A stretch of DNA of 64,000 nt from Cytophagales bacterium (GTDB lineage Bacteria; Bacteroidota; Bacteroidia; Cytophagales; Spirosomataceae), in the NCBI GenBank assembly GCA_013298125.1, contig JAAFJP010000029.1, positions 1 to 64,000 on the forward strand. Direction: 5' to 3'. This document shows, in pieces, positions 57,547 through 64,000 of this stretch (its first letter is position 1; every line of letters begins with the position of its first letter). The position numbers were made by a program, and so were the translations under genes. Under the pieces are notes generated by a model. The model searched no databases. It was not told where the DNA came from and was given only the letters and a program-made list of their open reading frames with translations.

Positions 57547-58839
57547 ATGAAATCCATGAAAATATCCGAGCAACTTTTCCAAAAAGCAAAAAACTTTATC
57601 CCTGGGGGCGTGAATTCGCCTGTGCGTGCGTTTCGTGCGGTTGGAGGGAATCCTATTTTTATCAAATCTGCCAAAGGGGCATATCTTCACGACGAAGATG
57701 GTAATTCATACATCGAACTCATCAATTCTTGGGGACCTATGATTTTGGGTCATGCTCACGAATTAGTCGAAAAAGCCGTTTCTGATGCAATTCAAAGCGG
57801 TTTTTCATTCGGAGCACCTACTCGCAGAGAAGTAGAAATGGCAGAACTCATCTGTTCGATTGTACCTTCTGTCGAGAAAGTCCGCATGGTAAATTCGGGT
57901 ACAGAGGCAACGATGTCAGCCCTCAGAGTGGCTCGTGGATATACAGGACGAGACAAAATGATAAAATTTGAAGGCAATTATCACGGACACGGTGACTCAT
58001 TTTTAATTGCCGCAGGTTCAGGTGCAATGACTTTTGGCGAACCTGATAGTCCAGGCGTGACGAAAGGCGTTGCCAACGATACTTTGACGGCTCAATACAA
58101 TAATTTAGCGGCGGTTCAGACCTTGGTAGATGCTAATAAAGGACAAATTGCCTGTATCATTCTCGAACCCGTTGTGGGCAATATGGGCTTAGTAAAACCC
58201 GTAGAAGGCTTTTTGGAAGGACTCCGTAAAATTTGCGATGAAGAAGGAATTGTTTTGATTTTTGACGAAGTAATGACAGGGTTCCGTTTGGCAAAAGGCG
58301 GTTTTCAAGAACGTTGTGGCGTGATTCCAGACATGACCACGATGGGTAAAATCATCGGTGGCGGTATGCCCGTGGGTGCGTATGGAGGCAAAAAGGAAAT
58401 TATGGAATGTGTTTCTCCTGCGGGTCCTGTCTATCAGGCGGGTACACTTTCGGGCAATCCAATTGCGATGGCGGCAGGTTTGGCGATGTTGAATCACTTG
58501 AACGAAACGCCTTCGGTTTATACTCGTTTAGAAGAAATTGGCAATACTTTGACCAATGGTATGAAAGCCAACATGAACAAATTAGGCTTGAATTATACCC
58601 TCAATCACGTGGGTTCGATGTTTACTTTATTTTTTACCGACCAACCCATAAACAATTTTGAAGATGCCAAAACCTCTGACACGGCACTATTTGGCAGATA
58701 TTTCCAAGCCATGTTGAAGCGTGGAATTTACCTCGCCCCCTCACAATACGAAGCAATGTTTCTTTCAACCGCTTTGACCGATGAACATATCCAGATGGTT
58801 TTGGAGGCGAATTTGGAGAGTTTGAGGGAGGTGGTGTAG
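57547..58839 (+). CDS. hemL: Glutamate-1-semialdehyde 2,1-aminomutase
   Basis: 'FIPGGVNSPVRAFRAVGGNPIFI', 'MTTMGKIIGGGMPVGAYGGKKEIM'. Confidence 0.97.
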   Translation: MKSMKISEQLFQKAKNFIPGGVNSPVRAFRAVGGNPIFIKSAKGAYLHDEDGNSYIELINSWGPMILGHAHELVEKAVSDAIQSGFSFGAPTRREVEMAELICSIVPSVEKVRMVNSGTEATMSALRVARGYTGRDKMIKFEGNYHGHGDSFLIAAGSGAMTFGEPDSPGVTKGVANDTLTAQYNNLAAVQTLVDANKGQIACIILEPVVGNMGLVKPVEGFLEGLRKICDEEGIVLIFDEVMTGFRLAKGGFQERCGVIPDMTTMGKIIGGGMPVGAYGGKKEIMECVSPAGPVYQAGTLSGNPIAMAAGLAMLNHLNETPSVYTRLEEIGNTLTNGMKANMNKLGLNYTLNHVGSMFTLFFTDQPINNFEDAKTSDTALFGRYFQAMLKRGIYLAPSQYEAMFLSTALTDEHIQMVLEANLESLREVV

Positions 58840-58881
58840 ATTGTATCAGAATTAGATTTATTTTTGTAAAAAACCAGCATT

Positions 58882-60114
58882 ATGATTTTACCAGAAAATT
58901 TCCCATACATAACTTCCATATATGTAAACGATTGTTATACGTATCAAGATTTTAACATTGATTTGATAAAACATCAACCATTTAGTCATTTGATTTTGAC
59001 TGGAAAAAATGGTTCGGGGAAGAGTACGATTTTGAGGAATTTGAATCTGCACATTTTAGAAGCGGTTGTTAATGGTGATAGTTTAGAGAAACAGGCAAAA
59101 AACTATCTTAACTTTTTAAGTAGTGATGACTTACGGGCTTCAAATCTCACTAAGATACCATATTGGGAGAAAAGACTTAAAGAATATCAAATTATTACCC
59201 CTTCTTTTAGTGCTGAAATAGTCCCAACCTTACTGAATTCAAAAAAAGAAATTGTTTATTCTTATCTTTCTACACTTCGTAGTAGTAAAGTTAATGATGT
59301 AAATGTTCCAACAAAAAAAGATGATTTTATGAAACAGTTGGAACAAAATTATTCCAATTCTTCTAATTATTTCATAAGTAACTTTATGCAATTTCTTGTA
59401 AATAAAAAGGTTTCTCAGGCATTTGCACAATTAGAAAATAATCAGGAGGAAATAAATCATGTAAATGTATTTTTTGATAATCTTGAATCAAGTTTTAGAA
59501 AAATTTTTGAAGATCCTCAACTTAAAATAAACTTTAACAAAGATGCTCTGAAAATAACATTTACATTGGGAGACGGGAGAGAGTTATCTTTCAATGATTT
59601 ATCAGATGGAGTTTCTGCACTTTTGAGTATCATTATGGACTTATTTCTAAGAGTAGAATTAATTAGAGATGAAGTTGGAAACAAAACTTATAATCCTTGC
59701 GGAATTGTTCTAATTGATGAACCTGAGACACATTTACATTACTCATTACAATATAATGTATTACCAATCCTAACAACGTTATTTCCTAATGTCCAATTTA
59801 TTGTGGCTTCACATTCGGCAGCCATTATTTCAAGTATTAAAAATGTAACAATTTTTGATTTAGTTTCAAAAGAAATACTCTCAGATGATGCCATCGGAAA
59901 AAGTTTCTCAGAATTGATGGTTTCTCATTTTGGTTTGGATAATGAGTTTTCAGATTTTACGGATGATTTATTTGAAAAAGTGAATACAGTTTTGAAGGAA
60001 AATAAAAACAATATTCCACTAAGAAATCAACAACTCAAAGCTATTTTGAAGGAAAATGAACGTTTTATTTCTCCAACAATGCGTTTTGAATTAGAAGCTA
60101 AAATATCTGAATAA
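58882..60114 (+). CDS. AAA/SMC-like ATPase, PtuA-like
   Basis: Walker A LTGKNGSGKSTILRNL; 'LSDGVSALLSIIMDLFLR'; 'GIVLIDEPETHLHYSLQYNVLPIL' Walker B; 'VASHSAAIIS' H-loop. Confidence 0.85.
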   Translation: MILPENFPYITSIYVNDCYTYQDFNIDLIKHQPFSHLILTGKNGSGKSTILRNLNLHILEAVVNGDSLEKQAKNYLNFLSSDDLRASNLTKIPYWEKRLKEYQIITPSFSAEIVPTLLNSKKEIVYSYLSTLRSSKVNDVNVPTKKDDFMKQLEQNYSNSSNYFISNFMQFLVNKKVSQAFAQLENNQEEINHVNVFFDNLESSFRKIFEDPQLKINFNKDALKITFTLGDGRELSFNDLSDGVSALLSIIMDLFLRVELIRDEVGNKTYNPCGIVLIDEPETHLHYSLQYNVLPILTTLFPNVQFIVASHSAAIISSIKNVTIFDLVSKEILSDDAIGKSFSELMVSHFGLDNEFSDFTDDLFEKVNTVLKENKNNIPLRNQQLKAILKENERFISPTMRFELEAKISE

Positions 60115-60135
60115 CCACCAATACCAGCCGTCATT

Positions 60136-60882
60136 ATGATTAATATTACAAGGGGTGATACACCAACATCTTTGGATAGACCCGAAATACAACTCTATTT
60201 GAAGGAGGTAATTGCTTATAATAAACTCAGTAAAGAGGAAAAGAAAAAGGCGAAAGAACCTGATGCAGGTGCATATAGAAGATCTGATGTTTTGGAAGCC
60301 TTTGACAGAGACTTTTATTCAAAATGTTATCTGACAGAACAAAAATTTGAAAATTCATGGGCAATGGATGTTGAACATTTTAAGTCAAAATCGTTTAATC
60401 AATATCCTCTTTTAAAATATGAATGGCAAAATTTATACCCATGTACACATGATGCAAACATATCAAAACCAACAACCGAACCTGTTGGAGGATATTTAGA
60501 CCCTTGCGAGAAAAGTGATGATGTGGAGAAAGAAATCGTTTATACCTTGGAAATGGGCGGAAAAGCCTTCTTTGATGCTAAAAATGAAGGTAATATAAAA
60601 GCGGTAAATACTTGTAAATTATTAGACAAAATTCATAACGGAACGAGTAAAGATTCCAAAAAGAAAACGGCAGAATTAAGATTGCTAATCTGTAAAAAGG
60701 AGCGGAATCTTATTGAAACAATAATGAAATGGCAAAAAAATAAGCTACAAAATAACTTAGAAGAAGAAGTACGATTACGTGGAAAACTGAAAAGATTGCT
60801 TTCTCGAAAATCTGACTTCACTATGCTACTGCGTTCGTTATCATGTGTAAGTGAACATTTACCCAAAGATTTTTTAGATTAA
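60136..60882 (+). CDS. HNH-endonuclease-like protein, PtuB-like
   Basis: 'AMDVEHFKSKSFNQYPLLKYEWQNLYPCTHDANISKP' matches EHFxPK...YxWxNLxxxCxxCNxxK with reduced cysteines; 21 bp after the ATPase gene. Confidence 0.7.
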   Translation: MINITRGDTPTSLDRPEIQLYLKEVIAYNKLSKEEKKKAKEPDAGAYRRSDVLEAFDRDFYSKCYLTEQKFENSWAMDVEHFKSKSFNQYPLLKYEWQNLYPCTHDANISKPTTEPVGGYLDPCEKSDDVEKEIVYTLEMGGKAFFDAKNEGNIKAVNTCKLLDKIHNGTSKDSKKKTAELRLLICKKERNLIETIMKWQKNKLQNNLEEEVRLRGKLKRLLSRKSDFTMLLRSLSCVSEHLPKDFLD

Positions 60883-60894
60883 ATTTTCCAAAAA

Positions 60895-61230
60895 ATGTAC
60901 GAACTATCAAAAGCCGACAAACGTCTTTGTAGAGAATTAATCAAACAAGGTGTTGAAAAAGAATTTGCCATTGGATTAAATAAATTAGATGCAATTATTC
61001 AAGCATGGAAAGATGGAAAACATGATAATCGAGAAGGTTATCATACTGTTTACCAATCAGTTAAAGAGTTTGACAAACATATTGCTCGTCGTTATGACAA
61101 TCCATCAAACTCAACTCTTCATTTTACAGTTATTGCCCTTTTGCATGATAAATTGATTTCAGTGGAGGATTTAGAAGGTTTCTCTGAGCAAACCAAAGCA
61201 CTCTTTTTACGTCATCTCAGCGATGATTAA
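60895..61230 (+). CDS. Hypothetical protein, 111 aa, downstream of ATPase/HNH pair
   Basis: Codirectional, 12-bp gap; no recognised domain. Confidence 0.6.
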   Translation: MYELSKADKRLCRELIKQGVEKEFAIGLNKLDAIIQAWKDGKHDNREGYHTVYQSVKEFDKHIARRYDNPSNSTLHFTVIALLHDKLISVEDLEGFSEQTKALFLRHLSDD

Positions 61231-62353
61231 CCCTATGAAATTCAATCTCTTTCCTCTCCTAATCACCCTCCAATTAACCCTTGGAATCAGCACCACCTCC
61301 GCCCAACAACCCGCTTGGACATTAACGCCTTTCATAAAACAGGACACTGATAATCCCATTTTATTACCTATCAAAAACACAGAATTTGATTGCCCTGTTA
61401 GCAAGCAAAAAGTGCATTGGGAGGCTAAGGACGTGTATAATCCAGCGGCGGTGGTTCGGAATGGGAAGGTGTATTTGCTTTATCGGGCGGAAGATACTTT
61501 GAAATCTGTGGATGGTACTTCTCGCATTGGTTTGGCGGTGAGTTCGGATGGGATTCATTTCAAAAGACAAACAAAACCTGTCTTTTTTCCAGATAATGAT
61601 TTTATGAAGCCCTACGAGTGGGCGGGTGGTTGCGAAGACCCACGAATTGTGGAAACGGAGGATGGAAAATATATCGTTACCTACACAACCTATGATGGCA
61701 AAACCGCCCGACTTTGCGTTGCCTCCTCTCCCAATCTTCAAAAATGGAAGAAACACGGTTTGGCTTTTAATCAATTGAAATACAAAGATTTATGGTCAAA
61801 ATCGGGTGCTATTATTTGCAGAAGAGTCGGTTCAAGATTAATTACTACCAAGATAAATGGTAAATATTGGATGTATTTTGGCGACACCAGTATCTTCTTG
61901 GCAACTTCAAAAGATTTGATTCATTGGGAAATTGTGGAAGAAGAAACAGGCAAACCCAAGCCCATTTTTGGAGCAAGACCCGACAAATTCGATAGTCGTT
62001 TGGTAGAATCTGGACCGCCCGCCATGATTACGAAAAATGGCATTTTGTTACTCTACAATTCCATGAATTTGCATGAAAATGGCTTTGCAGGTTTGCCCCC
62101 AGATGCGTATAGTGCAGGGCAAATTTTGTTAGACAAAAACGACCCAAGTAAAGTAATTGCCAGAACTGACGAAAATTTTATGAAGCCCGAAAAGCCCTAC
62201 GAACTCACTGGACAAGTAAATCAAGTGGTTTTTATTGAAGGATTGGTTTATTTCAAGAAGAAATATTTTTTATATTATGGAACGGCGGATTCTAAAATTG
62301 CGGTGGCGGTATGCCGTCAGCTATCGGCTGTCGGCTTACGGAAAATAAAATAA
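61223..62353 (+). CDS. GH130-family glycosidase/phosphorylase-like secreted protein
   Basis: Signal peptide; 'YNPAAVVRNGKVYLLYRAEDT', 'GGCEDPRIVETEDGKYIVTYTTYDG', 'LYYGTADSKIAVAV'. Confidence 0.9.
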   Translation: MINPMKFNLFPLLITLQLTLGISTTSAQQPAWTLTPFIKQDTDNPILLPIKNTEFDCPVSKQKVHWEAKDVYNPAAVVRNGKVYLLYRAEDTLKSVDGTSRIGLAVSSDGIHFKRQTKPVFFPDNDFMKPYEWAGGCEDPRIVETEDGKYIVTYTTYDGKTARLCVASSPNLQKWKKHGLAFNQLKYKDLWSKSGAIICRRVGSRLITTKINGKYWMYFGDTSIFLATSKDLIHWEIVEEETGKPKPIFGARPDKFDSRLVESGPPAMITKNGILLLYNSMNLHENGFAGLPPDAYSAGQILLDKNDPSKVIARTDENFMKPEKPYELTGQVNQVVFIEGLVYFKKKYFLYYGTADSKIAVAVCRQLSAVGLRKIK

Positions 62354-62420
62354 ATTATTTTTCCAACATAATTAGCCACTTCAAAGAGTTGAAAGCCAAT
62401 TGCCGATAGCCAAAAGCCAC
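62317..62420. repeat. Imperfect palindromic element at the 3' end of GH130 gene
   Basis: ctatcggctgtcggct / agccaattgccgatag arms around an AT-rich spacer. Confidence 0.6.
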
Positions 62421-63392
62421 CTAAAACTCAATCCCCGTCCCTTTCATAAATTTTGAAGACAATTTGGATTTACTCGTGATGTAACGAACGCTTACACCTA
62501 CATACGGAGCTGTGGGTAAACTCACATTCGAGAGCGTTTCGTTGGCTGAGTTAAAGGTTTTGACTTGTCTGAAAGTACCAATTCCTCCTTCTATTCCAAG
62601 ATTCAGAACATTCAAAACATGGGCATTGGCGGATAAAGTAAATCGAACTTGCTGATAATTCTGACGACGAATCATTTTTTCAGAGGTCGTATATTCTTGA
62701 AAACCAGCACTATATCCATCATAAATAGAATTCAAATCTAAATGCAACCACGGGTTAGCTTTGTAGGTTACACTTGCTCTAAAAGGTAAAATCCCTGAGA
62801 CTTTCCAATCATTCCCCAATGCTTTTGTAAATCCAAAAATGGGAATTATTCTAAATTTTTGATTGTAAATAATAGCTGTTCCGTATAAAATTTGTGTCCT
62901 CAATCCCAAGATTCTTAAACGTGCCGCACCTCCATAAAAATAAGGTTGTGGATTAAAGAAAGTTTCGTTTGACTGTGTAACACCTCCGCCAACTCCATAA
63001 ACCCAAAATTTCTCACGCAAACTGGCTTTCAATTGCAAAAATGTAGCCCCAAACGTTTTATAGCCCCCTTCTGGTTTTTCTAAACCATCAATTGTTGGGC
63101 TAATTTGTGAGACATTGGCTATCAAAAGTGAGTGTCTGGCTTCGATATCCAACTTTTTCCCAAAACCAAAACCTGTGGATATTTCGGTACTCAAAGGAAT
63201 GATTCCTAATGCAGTGGTGCGATTAAACCCAAATTTTGTTCCATTTTCAGCCGTCACTTCTGGCATATATTCAGCCCGAAGACTTATATTTGGATAAAAT
63301 AATTGACTCAATGAAGGTGTTTGTGCCTTGCAATGAACGATACAAAAAACGGTCAAAGAACAAATTAGAGCAATATTTTTCGTTGAAAACAT
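62421..63392 (-). CDS. Outer-membrane-like hypothetical protein
   Basis: Signal peptide and alternating amphipathic strands; stop abuts the repeat. Confidence 0.65.
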   Translation of the reverse strand: MFSTKNIALICSLTVFCIVHCKAQTPSLSQLFYPNISLRAEYMPEVTAENGTKFGFNRTTALGIIPLSTEISTGFGFGKKLDIEARHSLLIANVSQISPTIDGLEKPEGGYKTFGATFLQLKASLREKFWVYGVGGGVTQSNETFFNPQPYFYGGAARLRILGLRTQILYGTAIIYNQKFRIIPIFGFTKALGNDWKVSGILPFRASVTYKANPWLHLDLNSIYDGYSAGFQEYTTSEKMIRRQNYQQVRFTLSANAHVLNVLNLGIEGGIGTFRQVKTFNSANETLSNVSLPTAPYVGVSVRYITSKSKLSSKFMKGTGIEF

Positions 63393-63516
63393 TTGATGAA
63401 GGATTTTCTGTTTTAAACGAGATTATGGATTCAAAAGTATTTGTTTCCATAAATTGCCCGAAAGAGTAACCTAAATCCACTATTTACTTTTAATCACAAA
63501 AACAATAATAAAAATC

Positions 63517-64000
63517 ATGTCCCCAAGAATTTTTACTATCATATTTTTCACCATCTCAACCCTCGAAATTTTAGCTGGCACTTTTGGTTTCAGAGAAGGA
63601 GTTTATCTCACAAAACCCCTCATTATGCTTTCAATAGGCATTTTTTATTATTCTCAACGAAAAGAAAAACTTGATACACAAGACAGAATAATGCTTGTAG
63701 CTTTCTTCTTTTCCATGTTAGGTGATATATTTTTAATGTTGGGAAAAGAAGAATATTTCCCGCTTGGCTTAGGGTCATTTCTGATAACTCAACTATGTTT
63801 GATACGAGTCTTTTTGAGTCAAAAAGGGAAGGCAAATATTGTGGCAAGAATAGCCATTTTTGTTTTAGGAGGAATCGTATTTTCATTCATCAAAAATCAA
63901 ATAAATTCGGGATTACTTATTCCAGTCATTGTCTATTTATTAGCAATTTCTGTGATGGCAATTTGTGCCTCAGAAAGGAATGTAAATTCGGAAAGTTATA
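63517..64000 (+). CDS. YhhN-family lysoplasmalogenase-like membrane protein, 3' end outside window
   Basis: Manual translation: MSPRIFTIIFFTISTLEILAG...KPLIMLSIGIFYY...MLVAFFFSMLGDIFLMLG...FPLGLGSFLITQLCLI; no stop before 64000, so absent from the ORF track. Confidence 0.75.
   Translation, partial: MSPRIFTIIFFTISTLEILAGTFGFREGVYLTKPLIMLSIGIFYYSQRKEKLDTQDRIMLVAFFFSMLGDIFLMLGKEEYFPLGLGSFLITQLCLIRVFLSQKGKANIVARIAIFVLGGIVFSFIKNQINSGLLIPVIVYLLAISVMAICASERNVNSESY

Noticed and set aside
58882-60882. Retron-associated ATPase/HNH effector
   Set aside because: No reverse transcriptase or msr/msd-like region upstream; hemL lies immediately before.

Overview
A 64 kb chromosomal segment of a Bacteroidota genome, probably Cytophagales-like. 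The lineage is inferred from TonB/DUF protein families, TTTG/TAnnTTTG promoters and tail-fiber-type S74 proteins. Coding content includes TonB-dependent receptor loci with a DUF3526-type ABC exporter, a GntR regulator, carbohydrate-active enzymes (CE1-GH5 fusion, esterase-SMP30 fusion, GH10, GH130), two paralogous S74/tail-fiber-domain proteins next to a LytTR/LuxR-RR/histidine-kinase module, a fused 5-oxoprolinase, sufB, a hisG-hisD-hisC operon with two embedded non-his genes, tex, hemL and a Septu-like (ATPase + HNH) defence candidate. RNA genes: a standard tRNA-Ala(GGC) and a very unusual promoter-linked tRNA-like gene at 42129-42291. The latter has a class-II body, an Asp-type GUC anticodon loop, G73, encoded CCA and a structured 90-nt variable region. 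There is also a candidate ~240-nt structured sRNA at about 17977-18219 (minus strand). The window is densely seeded with palindromic repeats of several families. Some lie in frame inside conserved genes (three in the 5-oxoprolinase gene, one in tex, one forming the 3' end of GH130), and one repeat is interrupted by another while an uninterrupted copy exists elsewhere in the window. All calls come from reading the sequence and recalling protein families; no searches were run.
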